Assembly: GCF_016864555.1 (NCBI RefSeq) | Contig: NZ_CP044011.1 | Span: 3,305,501-3,369,500, forward strand | DNA from: Sinorhizobium sp. BG8 | Lineage (GTDB): Bacteria; Pseudomonadota; Alphaproteobacteria; Rhizobiales; Rhizobiaceae | Reading direction: 5' to 3' | DNA length: 64,000 nt | Shown here: piece after piece, positions 49,184-57,666 of the stretch | How positions within the stretch are numbered: position 1 is the first letter of the stretch | Layout: every line of letters starts with the position of its first letter | Translations under genes and position numbers: made by a program | Notes under the pieces: model-generated | Database searches by the model: none | What the model saw: only the letters and a program-made list of their open reading frames with translations | What the model was told of the DNA's origin: nothing

Positions 49184-50654
49184 GCCAACACCTCGCACCG
49201 CCGCCCGGGTGGAGCCACTTGCCAAGCTGCCCGTGTTCTGGACCCTCGAAGGGCGCAGGGTCCTCGTAGCGGGCGGAACCGATGGCGCAGCCTGGAAGGC
49301 AGAACTTGCCGCCGCCTGCGGCGCAACCGTGCACGTTTTCGCCGAGGAACTGGGGGAAACCTTCGCCAAGCTCGTCGCCGCGGGCGTCTCCCATCCGAAA
49401 GGCCAGTTCCTCCATGAGAGGCAGTCTTGGGAGAGCTGTGATTTCGACGGCCTGGCTCTCGCGATCGGCGATCTGGAGGAGGATGACGAAGCGGAAGCCT
49501 TCGCCCGTGCGGCTCGTGCGGCCGGCGTTCCGGTCAACGTCATAGACAAGCCGGCCTACTGTGATTTTCAGTTCGGATCCATCATCAACCGCTCTCCCGT
49601 CGTCGTCGCCGTCTCGACCGATGGCGCCGCGCCAATTCTCGCCCAGGCCATCCGGCGCCGGATCGAGACGCTCCTGCCGCCCTCCATCAGGCTTTGGGCC
49701 TCGCTTGCCCAGTCCATCCGCGACACCGTCAACGCGCGGCTTCAGCCGGGTGCGCCTCGCCGGGCGTTCTGGGAAGCCTTCGTCGATCGCGCGTTCAGGG
49801 ATGCGCCGGGGGCCGACGCGGAGGCAGACCTCCAGGAACAGCTCTCCCGCTCCTCGCGTCCGCAGGAGCCGCCCGTCGGGCGCGTCACCCTCGTCGGTGC
49901 GGGTCCGGGTGACGCGGAGTATTTGACCCTCAAGGCCGTCCGGGCACTGCAAGCGGCCGACGTCATCCTCTTCGATGACCTCGTGTCCGATGAGGTCCTC
50001 GAGCTCGCGCGCCGCGAGGCAAAACGCATGCTCGTCGGCAAGCGGGGCGGCAGGACCAGTTGCCGTCAGGAGGACATCAACCAGATGATGGTGACCTTCG
50101 CCAAGGCGGGCAAACGCGTCGTTCGGCTGAAGTCCGGCGACCCGATGATTTTCGGACGCGCCGGCGAGGAGATTGCCTGCCTGGAACGGGCGGCGATCCC
50201 GGTCGACGTGGTCCCCGGCATCACAGCGGCAAGCGCCATGGCTGCGCGCCTCGGCATCTCCCTCACCCACCGCGACCACGCCCAGTCCGTCCGCTTCGTC
50301 ACCGGCCACTCAAGGAGCGGCAACCTGCCCGCGGACGTCGACTGGAAGGCTCTCTCAGACGCTCGGACCACGACGATATTCTACATGGGCGGCCGCACTG
50401 CCCCAGAAATCCGCCAACGACTGCTTGCCGAGGGAATGACAGCGAGAACTCCCGTCGTCATCGTCAGCGCGGTCTCGCGTGCCAACGAGCGACGATGGAT
50501 AGGAAACCTCGACACGGTCGCAAACGGCATGGAAGAAATCGGGCTCGACGAACCCGTCCTCATCGGTATCGGCTCGGTCTTCGGGGATGCGCAGGAACGC
50601 GACCGCAATGCCCTCCCCGAGCAATCTCGCAAGCGCAACAGCGCGCGGGCTTAG
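49155..50654 (+). CDS. cysG: Siroheme synthase CysG
   Basis: A 499-residue fused enzyme. The N-terminal dehydrogenase/ferrochelatase part shows RRVLVAGGTDGAAWKAELA and FQFGSIINRSPVVVAVSTDG. The C-terminal uroporphyrinogen-III methyltransferase shows VGAGPGDAEYLTLKAVRAL and RLKSGDPMIFGRAGEE. It makes siroheme for NirB; its precorrin-2 intermediate is also the start of cobalamin synthesis. The start lies inside nasA, which implies coupled translation. Confidence 0.95.
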   Translation: MGVLQKLPNEPTPRTAARVEPLAKLPVFWTLEGRRVLVAGGTDGAAWKAELAAACGATVHVFAEELGETFAKLVAAGVSHPKGQFLHERQSWESCDFDGLALAIGDLEEDDEAEAFARAARAAGVPVNVIDKPAYCDFQFGSIINRSPVVVAVSTDGAAPILAQAIRRRIETLLPPSIRLWASLAQSIRDTVNARLQPGAPRRAFWEAFVDRAFRDAPGADAEADLQEQLSRSSRPQEPPVGRVTLVGAGPGDAEYLTLKAVRALQAADVILFDDLVSDEVLELARREAKRMLVGKRGGRTSCRQEDINQMMVTFAKAGKRVVRLKSGDPMIFGRAGEEIACLERAAIPVDVVPGITAASAMAARLGISLTHRDHAQSVRFVTGHSRSGNLPADVDWKALSDARTTTIFYMGGRTAPEIRQRLLAEGMTARTPVVIVSAVSRANERRWIGNLDTVANGMEEIGLDEPVLIGIGSVFGDAQERDRNALPEQSRKRNSARA

Positions 50655-50679
50655 AGTGTGACGATGTTCCCGCATGCAT

Positions 50680-50698
50680 TACAGCGCGCCACGCTGTA
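50680..50698 (+). other. Hairpin after the nitrate operon
   Basis: TACAGCG-CGCCA-CGCTGTA is a perfect 7-bp hairpin 25 bases beyond the cysG stop. It lacks a T tract, so it is only a weak terminator candidate. Confidence 0.35.
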
Positions 50699-50839
50699 TG
50701 GAGGATATGCTCTGCGACAGATTCAGGCGAAAGCTGTCAAGTGACTACCCCCGCCTCCGAATAGACATGGTTGAGCTACATTGTTCAGGTCGAATCACTT
50801 GTTTAGACTGCTGGACATAAACCATACGGAGGGCCGGGG

Positions 50840-51046
50840 TTGCCGACAGAATGGACTTGGGGAAAAGAACAGATCTCTTCAAGCGATCTGAGAATGATTG
50901 AAGGAATACTTCATCAATGGTGTGCCGAGGCTGGTTGCGACTTGCGCGCGCCGATGGCCGTGAAAACCGCCAGGGAGCTCGTTTCCTGGCTCGAATTCGG
51001 CATCAGGGATCAAAACCAGCTACGCGCAATCATCCGCCCTCTCTGA
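50840..51046 (+). CDS. Small conserved-looking protein of unknown function
   Basis: A 68-residue soluble helical protein (SSDLRMIEGILHQWCAEAGC; MAVKTARELVSWLEFGI). The start is TTG at 50840 with GGAGG 8 bases upstream. The pattern resembles a short hypothetical family common in rhizobia. No function is known. Confidence 0.7.
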   Translation: MPTEWTWGKEQISSSDLRMIEGILHQWCAEAGCDLRAPMAVKTARELVSWLEFGIRDQNQLRAIIRPL

Positions 51047-51167
51047 TTATCAACTCCGTCCGCCGATCAAAAGGAGGGCGGAGGATGCCGTGATCACCAT
51101 CAAATCCTGTTCCGGTTTGTAGGATTGTGCGCTAGAGCGTCAATCATCACTGGGCGAGAAAGAGAAG

Positions 51168-51422
51168 ATGGCCGCGCGCGACCGATATTCGAGAAAACTG
51201 GAATGCTCCAAATGCGGCCAGAGCGGCTTCGCGGAGGCATCCGAGGATGACGATCCGAAACGCAAGAGCGCCGGCTTTTCCGTCGATGAAATGCCTGCAG
51301 GCTTTTCGACGGAGCGCCATTCCGGCGATCCCGCCAAGTACATGATCCGTTGCCGCTGCGGCAATGTCTTCGCCTTCCGGCAGAAGACCGTCTACGCGCC
51401 GGGCGGCGAACCGCGGCACTGA
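51168..51422 (+). CDS. Small zinc-ribbon-like protein
   Basis: An 84-residue protein with a CSKCGQSG knuckle near residue 13 and a second CRCGN knuckle near residue 62, a likely zinc ribbon. The linker is acidic and basic by turns (SEDDDPKRKSAG). GAGAAAGAGAAG precedes the ATG. Function is unknown. Confidence 0.7.
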   Translation: MAARDRYSRKLECSKCGQSGFAEASEDDDPKRKSAGFSVDEMPAGFSTERHSGDPAKYMIRCRCGNVFAFRQKTVYAPGGEPRH

Positions 51423-51587
51423 GCGGCGGCTTTCCTCCCTACCCGCGTCACACGGAACACTTGCGCCGCCCAGCCGTTCAAGGACGGATGGCAAGTCGGG
51501 CGGCGGGGTGTAAGCTGGGCTCGGATTGAATGGCGAGCTCGCCGTCGAATGCCGGCCATGAGCGCGCGAAAGGGAATGGAGATCCGC

Positions 51588-52094
51588 ATGAAATCCGTTC
51601 TGCCGGTCGTAACGACGATTGCTCTACTATGGTCGCCCTCGCTTTCCCGCGCCGATGAGGGCGCATTCCTCCAATCGCTCCAGGGCAACCTCACCGGACA
51701 GGGCTCAGTACGGCTTCGAACATACATGTCGCCGGTCAAGGTCTCCTGCGTGTTCGACGCCCGCGCCCGCGGGCTCACCCTCAAGCTCGACGGCACGTGC
51801 CGCGGCATGTTGGTCGTCTCCCGCGAGATTGGTGCGGAACTGCGCTACGACGGCAACGGCTACAGGGGGTTCTACACCGGGAGCCGCTCCGGCAAGGCCG
51901 TACTGACCGGTGCACGAGTGGGAAATTCCATCGATCTGACGGTTCACTGGGCGAAGAAGGTGAACGGCGACAAGGCCGCTCAACTGGTCTTGCAGAAGGT
52001 CGGAAATACCGGGCTCAAGCTCACGACAATCGACCGGGATCCGAAGACCGGCAAGTCAGTCGTCACGAGCGATATCGATCTGCGCCGTCGGTGA
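51588..52094 (+). CDS. Secreted protein of unknown function
   Basis: A 168-residue exported protein with signal peptide MKSVLPVVTTIALLWSPSLS and probable cleavage near ADEG. The mature part is beta-rich (RLRTYMSPVKVSCVFDAR; GLTLKLDGTCRGMLVVSR), with two cysteines that may pair. The ATG at 51588 has GGAG 6 bases upstream, and upstream starts would spoil the signal. No family is recognised. Confidence 0.78.
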   Translation: MKSVLPVVTTIALLWSPSLSRADEGAFLQSLQGNLTGQGSVRLRTYMSPVKVSCVFDARARGLTLKLDGTCRGMLVVSREIGAELRYDGNGYRGFYTGSRSGKAVLTGARVGNSIDLTVHWAKKVNGDKAAQLVLQKVGNTGLKLTTIDRDPKTGKSVVTSDIDLRRR

Positions 52095-52118
52095 CCGTCA
52101 CCGGATCGCGGCAGATCC

Positions 52119-52310
52119 TCAGCGGAACTTCGGCGGGCGCAGCGGCATGTTCATGTGAAGTTCGTGGGCCGTAGCAAAGCGGCCGAGCAGTCTCAGCAGC
52201 TTCTTTTGTTCGGACTTGTCGATGCCATTCTGCTTGCAGTGACTTGCCACGTCGATGACGGACTTTGCCGTCGATGCCCGCATCTGCCTGTTGTCGATGT
52301 GATGAGTCAT
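52119..52310 (-). CDS. Small basic helical protein of unknown function
   Basis: A 63-residue basic protein (RASTAKSVIDVASHCKQNGI; SEQKKLLRLLGRFATAHELH). GGGAGAAGG is just upstream of the ATG at 52310. It converges on the secreted-protein gene. No family is recognised. Confidence 0.65.
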   Translation of the reverse strand: MTHHIDNRQMRASTAKSVIDVASHCKQNGIDKSEQKKLLRLLGRFATAHELHMNMPLRPPKFR

Positions 52311-52655
52311 GACCTTCTCCCGTTGTCTGCTGCTCAATGGCAAGTCCGGTAAAAAAGTTCCCCGCTCCCGCGGAGAGTGTCAGTTCCCTTTTCCTTTTGG
52401 TCTTCCCTCAGTCTTGTTCGTCTTCTTTTTTTAACTCGGTTCACGCAGTGGACAGTGCTGGACCACATTCCGGCCCGCTGTGCGCAAGGCCGGCCGCGGC
52501 CTTCTCGCGACAGCTCCGCATCCGGCTGCTTCCCTTTGTTTCCAAATCGCAAAACCGCATGCGGCGTGGCTCCGCTCCTGCGATGGAGGGACCGTTCTTT
52601 TCGGAACAATCGGCTCTCATGAGGCTTATCGTAGCAAAGATCAGGAGAAGCGGAA
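52311..52655. other. Intergenic region with pyrimidine-rich tracts
   Basis: No gene is supported in 345 bases between two diverging small genes. The plus strand has pyrimidine-rich runs around 52385-52435, including TTCTTTTTTT. On the minus strand CCGC-GGGA-GCGG followed by GGAACTTTTTT (near 52350-52370) looks like a weak terminator or attenuator before the 52310 gene. Confidence 0.4.
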
Positions 52656-52919
52656 ATGGAATCAGGCAGCGAAAATGAGATTAGACAGAGAGCGGAAGCC
52701 GCAGAGAAGGCGCTACTCCTGCTCGTCGATCACCTGGCCATGCGTGGCACCATCTCGCTGGACGAAGGCCAGGAAATCGTGCGCATCCTCTCGGAGGCAT
52801 CGCATGAATCGGCCGCGCGCGCATCGCACACGCTCCACACCCTGTCCCTGCTGCGGCAGCTTCGGCGCGGTGTTGGTTCGGATACTCCCGGCGCGCCCGT
52901 CAACCCGGTGTCCCAATAG
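52656..52919 (+). CDS. Small helical protein of unknown function
   Basis: An 87-residue helical protein (EIRQRAEAAEKALLLLVDHL; EGQEIVRILSEASHESAA), possibly a coiled-coil. AGGAG is close upstream of the ATG at 52656. No family is recognised. Confidence 0.6.
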   Translation: MESGSENEIRQRAEAAEKALLLLVDHLAMRGTISLDEGQEIVRILSEASHESAARASHTLHTLSLLRQLRRGVGSDTPGAPVNPVSQ

Positions 52920-52936
52920 AGCCGTCCGCGGCGTCC

Positions 52937-53719
52937 TTAAGCGGCGGGTTTCCTTATCGTTGGCACCGGAACGGTTTCAAATCCACTGAGGCCTCGGATT
53001 TCAAGCGCCAAATCCGGACGATCGGTCGTCACCTGGCGGACACCCTTCGCCAGCCAGTGGCGCAAGTCCGGTTCGGTGTTGGCTACCCACGGGCATACCC
53101 GTTCGAGCGGCAGCTCCTTGGTCACGCGTTCCCACGCCGCACCAAGCAGGCTCTTTTCGATCGCGACGATGTCCGCGATCGCCGCGAGACGACGCACGGC
53201 CGCCAACAGCCCTCCGAGAACGACGGCGGACTGCAGGTTCATCGACGCGAGGCGCCGGATATCGGGCGCAAGCGAGCGCACTTCCTCCAGGACTTCAGGC
53301 GTGAAACCGGTGAGGATGCATCTGTCTTCCATGCCCGCGGAGCGGATCGCGCCAATGGCCCGTTCGGCAAGCCCTGCATAGATATCACCGCACGATGTGT
53401 TCTTGAGCTCGACATGCAGTTCCATGGCCGTCGGCTTGAAGATGTCGAGCACCTCCTCAAGCACCGGGATATGCTCCTCCAGGCTTTCCCGGAGCATGGT
53501 GCGGCGCCTCGTCTCCGGCGTCAGATCCGCGACGTCGCCGGACGAATAGGTCGTGCGGTCGAGGCTTGCGTCATGCAGCACCGCAATCTCGCCCGAACGC
53601 GTCAGGTGAATATCGAATTCGACGGCTTCGATGCCGAGAGCGGCGGTCTTGCGGAAACCGGAAAGCGAATTCTCCGGCCAGAGGTTTCGCGCACCTCGAT
53701 GCCCGACGATCATGGTCAT
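52937..53719 (-). CDS. Glycerophosphodiester phosphodiesterase family protein
   Basis: A 260-residue cytoplasmic GDPD enzyme that hydrolyses phosphodiesters such as glycerophosphodiesters. Catalytic motifs are VGHRGARNLWPENSLSGF at the N-terminus and VEFDIHLTRSGEIAVLHD. The ATG at 53719 puts HRG at residue 6, as usual. It is the last gene of an oligopeptide-type ABC operon, 55 bases after the second permease, so its substrate is probably what that transporter brings in. Confidence 0.92.
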   Translation of the reverse strand: MTMIVGHRGARNLWPENSLSGFRKTAALGIEAVEFDIHLTRSGEIAVLHDASLDRTTYSSGDVADLTPETRRRTMLRESLEEHIPVLEEVLDIFKPTAMELHVELKNTSCGDIYAGLAERAIGAIRSAGMEDRCILTGFTPEVLEEVRSLAPDIRRLASMNLQSAVVLGGLLAAVRRLAAIADIVAIEKSLLGAAWERVTKELPLERVCPWVANTEPDLRHWLAKGVRQVTTDRPDLALEIRGLSGFETVPVPTIRKPAA

Positions 53720-53774
53720 TGTGTAGTCCCATACAATTGAGTGAAAAGTTCCCGCTGGCGATGCATCGCGCATG

Positions 53775-54647
53775 TCAGCGGATCGTGGGGTCGAGCCTGT
53801 CGCGCAGCCAGTCGCCAAGGATGCTGATCGCGAGCGTCGTCAGCATGATGACGAAAGCCGGGGTCAGCATGATCCATGGCGCTGTTGTGAGATATTCCCG
53901 CCCGTAGCCGACCATGTTGCCGAGGCTCGTCATGGGAGGCTGAACGCCGAGGCCCAGAAAGGACAGACTGCTTTCGAGCAGGATGATCTCCGGGAAGGTA
54001 AGCGTCATGGAGACTATCAGCGTGGAGGCGATGTTGGGGAGAATGTGGCGCAGATAGACCCAGGAGGGTCTGGCGCCCAGTTGCGTGACGGCCGCCGCAT
54101 AGCCCTGTGCACTTGCGGAAATCGCAAGGCCGCGCGCGATGCGGGCATAGCGCTCCCAGCCGTAGAAGCCCATCAGGCAGGTCAGCAGCCACAGGGAATT
54201 GCCGAAGAACGCGAGAACCGCCAGCGACAGGATCAGGAACGGCAGCGCGGCCTGGAAGTCCGCCAGCATCAGGACGATCTGCTCGACGACACTGCGGAAA
54301 TTTGCGGCGAGGAAGCCGACGAAGGTACCGAATACGGCCGAGATGATCGTCGCCCCGAAGGCGATCAGGAGCGAAACCCGGATCGATTCGATGAGGCGCG
54401 AGAGAACATCGCGGCCAAGCTCGTCCGTGCCGAGCGGGTGAGCGAGGTTGCCGGGCAGAGACAGCCTGTTGGCGAGGTCGTAGGCAGTGATCTCGTAGGG
54501 CCGGATGAGATCGGCAAGGATAGCGATTGCGACCATCAGCAGGAGCCAGGCGATCGCCAGGCTGACAAGGACTGGCACAGTCCTGCCCTTGCCGGTCTGC
54601 TTGGCGGAGGAAGACGCACTGTTGGCGATTATGGATACGTCGGTCAT
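53775..54647 (-). CDS. Oligopeptide-type ABC transporter permease (DppC-like)
   Basis: A 290-residue inner-membrane permease with about six helices. The N-terminal OppC-type region reads HPLGTDELGRDVLSRLIESI; the EAA-type loop is near AAVTQLGARPSWVYLRHIL. It lies 10 bases after the other permease gene and forms a pair with it. Confidence 0.92.
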   Translation of the reverse strand: MTDVSIIANSASSSAKQTGKGRTVPVLVSLAIAWLLLMVAIAILADLIRPYEITAYDLANRLSLPGNLAHPLGTDELGRDVLSRLIESIRVSLLIAFGATIISAVFGTFVGFLAANFRSVVEQIVLMLADFQAALPFLILSLAVLAFFGNSLWLLTCLMGFYGWERYARIARGLAISASAQGYAAAVTQLGARPSWVYLRHILPNIASTLIVSMTLTFPEIILLESSLSFLGLGVQPPMTSLGNMVGYGREYLTTAPWIMLTPAFVIMLTTLAISILGDWLRDRLDPTIR

Positions 54648-54657
54648 CTGTCGGTAC

Positions 54658-55587
54658 TCAGGCTTTGGCGCGGGTGTCGCGCAGGCGCGGATCGAGGTAT
54701 CCGTAGAGGATATCCACGATCAGGTTGGAGACGACCATCGTGGCCGCGACGAGAAGCAGTATGCACTGGACGACAGCAAGGTCCCGGTTCGATACAGCGA
54801 TGACCAGCAGCCGCCCGACACCGGGCCACGAGAAGACCGACTCGACGACGACTGCACCCGCCACCAGCGTTCCGACCATGAAGCCGACGATTGTGACAAT
54901 CGGGATTGCCGCATTCGGCAGCGCGTGTCCGCGCACCACGCGCGCCCAGGCGACACCCTTGGCGCTGGCGGTGCGAATATAGGGCTGCCCGAGGATCTCG
55001 ATCATGGCGCTGCGCGAGAAGCGGGCGAGCACGGCGGCGCCTCCGATCCCCATTGTCGCAATCGGCAGGATTGCGTGCACCCAGCTTTGCTGCCCCCCCG
55101 AAGGAAGCCAGCCGAGGGTCACCGAGAACACCAGAACCAGGATGAGACCGATGACGAAGCTCGGCATGGTAAAGCCGATGATCGCCGTGAACATCACCAG
55201 GCGATCGATGACGCTGTCGCGATGGAGGGCTGCATAGACGCCGGCTGGAATGCCGATCAGCAGTTTGATCAAGAGGGCCGGAATTGTCAGCGTAAGAGTT
55301 GCGGGAATGCGCTCTGCGACAAGCTCGATGGCGGACCTGCCGTCGCGCATGGAAACGCCGAGATCACCCTCGAAGATGGCGCCGACATAGCGGATGTATT
55401 GCACCCAGATGGGCTGGTCCAACCCCCAGGCCTTGCGGAAACTCTCGACCGCCTGCATGGGGGCGTCGGGGCCGAGGATGATCGTTGCCGGATCTCCCGA
55501 CAGACGCAGGACCACGAAGGCGAAAGTCGCGACAAGCGTGATGGTGACGAGAGCGCGAATGATGCGGATGGAAAGGTAGCCGAGCAT
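54658..55587 (-). CDS. Oligopeptide-type ABC transporter permease (DppB-like)
   Basis: A 309-residue inner-membrane permease starting MLGYLSIRIIRALVTITLVA, with the DppB pattern RLSGDPATIILGPDAP and EAA loop RTASAKGVAWARVVRGHALP. The ATG at 55587 shares one base with the TAA of the upstream ATPase gene. Confidence 0.92.
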   Translation of the reverse strand: MLGYLSIRIIRALVTITLVATFAFVVLRLSGDPATIILGPDAPMQAVESFRKAWGLDQPIWVQYIRYVGAIFEGDLGVSMRDGRSAIELVAERIPATLTLTIPALLIKLLIGIPAGVYAALHRDSVIDRLVMFTAIIGFTMPSFVIGLILVLVFSVTLGWLPSGGQQSWVHAILPIATMGIGGAAVLARFSRSAMIEILGQPYIRTASAKGVAWARVVRGHALPNAAIPIVTIVGFMVGTLVAGAVVVESVFSWPGVGRLLVIAVSNRDLAVVQCILLLVAATMVVSNLIVDILYGYLDPRLRDTRAKA

Positions 55588-56585
55588 TACAGAGCCGCTC
55601 CCGCACGCGACGTGACTGTTGCGGGGCCAAGAAGATGGCACGCCACCTGGCGACTTCCGTCGACGGCAACCAGTGCGGGCCGCTCGGTCTTGCATCGGGC
55701 GGTGGCAAAGCGACACCTCGGATGGAAGGCGCAGCCCGAGGGGCGTGCAGCAGGGTTCGGCGGCTCCCCCTCGAGAATGATCCGGTCCTTCAGCGCCGCA
55801 CCGGGAACAGGAATGCTGGACACGAGCGCCTGCGTGTAGGGGTGCAGAGGCTTGCGAAAAATATCCTCCGAAGCCCCCTCCTCGACAATGCCTCCGAGAT
55901 ACATCACCGCGACCCGCTCGCTGACATTGCGAACCACCTTCAGGTCATGGCTGATGAAGACCATGGCAACATGCGTTTGTGCCTGGAGATCGCGCAGCAG
56001 GTTGACCACCTGCGCCTGGATGGAAACATCGAGTGCCGAAACCGGCTCGTCGCAGACGAGAAGTTCCGGCCCGCAGGCGATCGCCCGGGCGATCACCACG
56101 CGCTGTCGCTGGCCGCCGGAAAGCTCGTGCGGGTAGCGGTCCTCCTGGTCCCGGCGCAGCCCTACGGCGTGCATCAGTTCGCGGACCCTCTCCCGGCGTT
56201 CGTCCCGCGAACCGATGCCGTGTATTTCGAGCGGCTCGCCGATCTGCTCGCCAATCGTCAGGCGACGGTCGAGGGCAGCGAGCGGATCCTGATAAACGAG
56301 CTGCATGCGCTTGCGAAGGCTGCGCCATTGCGGGGTCTTGCGCTGCGGCATCGGCTCGCCGGCAAAAGTGACGCTGCCTGCCGACGGATCTTCCAACCCC
56401 AGAAGCAGTCGGCCCGTGGTCGATTTGCCGGAGCCGGACTCGCCAACGATTCCGAGCGTGGTGCCCCTGTCGAGCGACAGCGTGACGCCGTCGACGGCGC
56501 GTACTTCCGAGGCTGCCGCGAACATGCCGCGGCGCGACTTGTAGGTCTTGGCCAGATTGCTGGCCGCAAGAAGAGTGGACGTCAT
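55587..56585 (-). CDS. Oligopeptide-type ABC transporter ATPase (DppF/OppF-like)
   Basis: A 332-residue ATPase: Walker A GESGSGKST, signature LSGGQRQRVVIARAI, Walker B LLVCDEPVSALD. The C-terminus has the oligopeptide-transporter Cys motif CAFHPRCRFATARC. It overlaps the preceding ATPase gene by 4 bases (ATGA). Confidence 0.93.
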   Translation of the reverse strand: MTSTLLAASNLAKTYKSRRGMFAAASEVRAVDGVTLSLDRGTTLGIVGESGSGKSTTGRLLLGLEDPSAGSVTFAGEPMPQRKTPQWRSLRKRMQLVYQDPLAALDRRLTIGEQIGEPLEIHGIGSRDERRERVRELMHAVGLRRDQEDRYPHELSGGQRQRVVIARAIACGPELLVCDEPVSALDVSIQAQVVNLLRDLQAQTHVAMVFISHDLKVVRNVSERVAVMYLGGIVEEGASEDIFRKPLHPYTQALVSSIPVPGAALKDRIILEGEPPNPAARPSGCAFHPRCRFATARCKTERPALVAVDGSRQVACHLLGPATVTSRAGAAL

Positions 56586-57589
56586 GCCATTGCCAGTTCG
56601 TTGTGCGGATGCAAGGTCGGTTTATGCCGGTTTCCGTGTTCGCTTCCGACGGGATGGAAGCACGAGACGGCCCGTCCGCGCTCAATGCCGGCGAGAAGCG
56701 GCCGAGATGCGAGACATTCGTCCTGCACCCTGCTGCATCGAGGAGAAAAGGCGCAGCCCTTCGGCAGCCGCGCGGGATCCGGAACCGTTCCCTCGATGGG
56801 AACGAGGCGCTCCCGCCCACCGTCCAGCCGAGGGATCGCGTCGAAGAGACCGCGAGTGTAGGGGTGGCGCGGATTGCGGAAGAGATTCTCGGTCGAACAG
56901 GTTTCGACGATCCGGCCGGCATACATGACACAGATCCGCTCGCATATCTGGGATACGGCTCCGAGGTCGTGGCTGATGAACACGATCGCCATCCCGGTCT
57001 CGGCGCGGATGTCAGCAAGCAGATCGAGGATCTGGGCCTGGATCGTCGCGTCGAGCGCCGTCGTTGGCTCGTCCGCAATCAGCATGTCGGGGCGCCCCGC
57101 GAGCGCCATGGCAATCATCAGGCGCTGGTTCTGTCCACCGGAAAATTCGTGCGGGAAATTGTCGAGACGCCGCGCGGCGTCGGGAATGCCAACGAGATCG
57201 AGAAGCCGGCGAGCTTCGATCCGCGCGGCCTCGCGGGAGAGACCCCGGTGGAGGCGGATCGATTCCTCGATCTGGCGGCCGACGCGGATAACCGGGTTCA
57301 GTGAGCTCGAAGGATCCTGGAAGATCATGGCGATGCGCTTGCCCCGCACGCCTTCCAGCCGCTTCTGCGGCGCGCAGACAAGGTTGTCCCCGCCGAGCAG
57401 CACCTGTCCGGTCACGCTCACCTTCTTCGGCAGGAGACCTAGCGCGGCAAGCCAGGTAACCGATTTTCCGCAGCCGGACTCGCCAACCAGTCCGACAGCC
57501 TCGCCCTTCTCGATTGCGAGATCGATGCCGTGCAGCACAGCGACGCCGTCGAAGGCAACCCTGAGGTTCGAGATTTCGACCAATGGCAT
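56582..57589 (-). CDS. Oligopeptide-type ABC transporter ATPase (DppD/OppD-like)
   Basis: A 335-residue ATPase: Walker A GESGCGKSV, signature FSGGQNQRLMIAMAL, Walker B MLIADEPTTALD, and C-terminal CAFSPRCSRVQDEC. The ATG at 57589 gives the standard N-terminus (MPLVEISNLRVAF) and lies 77 bases after the binding-protein gene. Confidence 0.93.
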   Translation of the reverse strand: MPLVEISNLRVAFDGVAVLHGIDLAIEKGEAVGLVGESGCGKSVTWLAALGLLPKKVSVTGQVLLGGDNLVCAPQKRLEGVRGKRIAMIFQDPSSSLNPVIRVGRQIEESIRLHRGLSREAARIEARRLLDLVGIPDAARRLDNFPHEFSGGQNQRLMIAMALAGRPDMLIADEPTTALDATIQAQILDLLADIRAETGMAIVFISHDLGAVSQICERICVMYAGRIVETCSTENLFRNPRHPYTRGLFDAIPRLDGGRERLVPIEGTVPDPARLPKGCAFSPRCSRVQDECLASRPLLAGIERGRAVSCFHPVGSEHGNRHKPTLHPHNELAMA

Positions 57590-57666
57590 CTTGCCCTCCA
57601 TCTTTCGGATTGGAAAAGGGAATGTCGCGCCGGATGACGGGCGCGACACGAACGTTGAATTGAGAA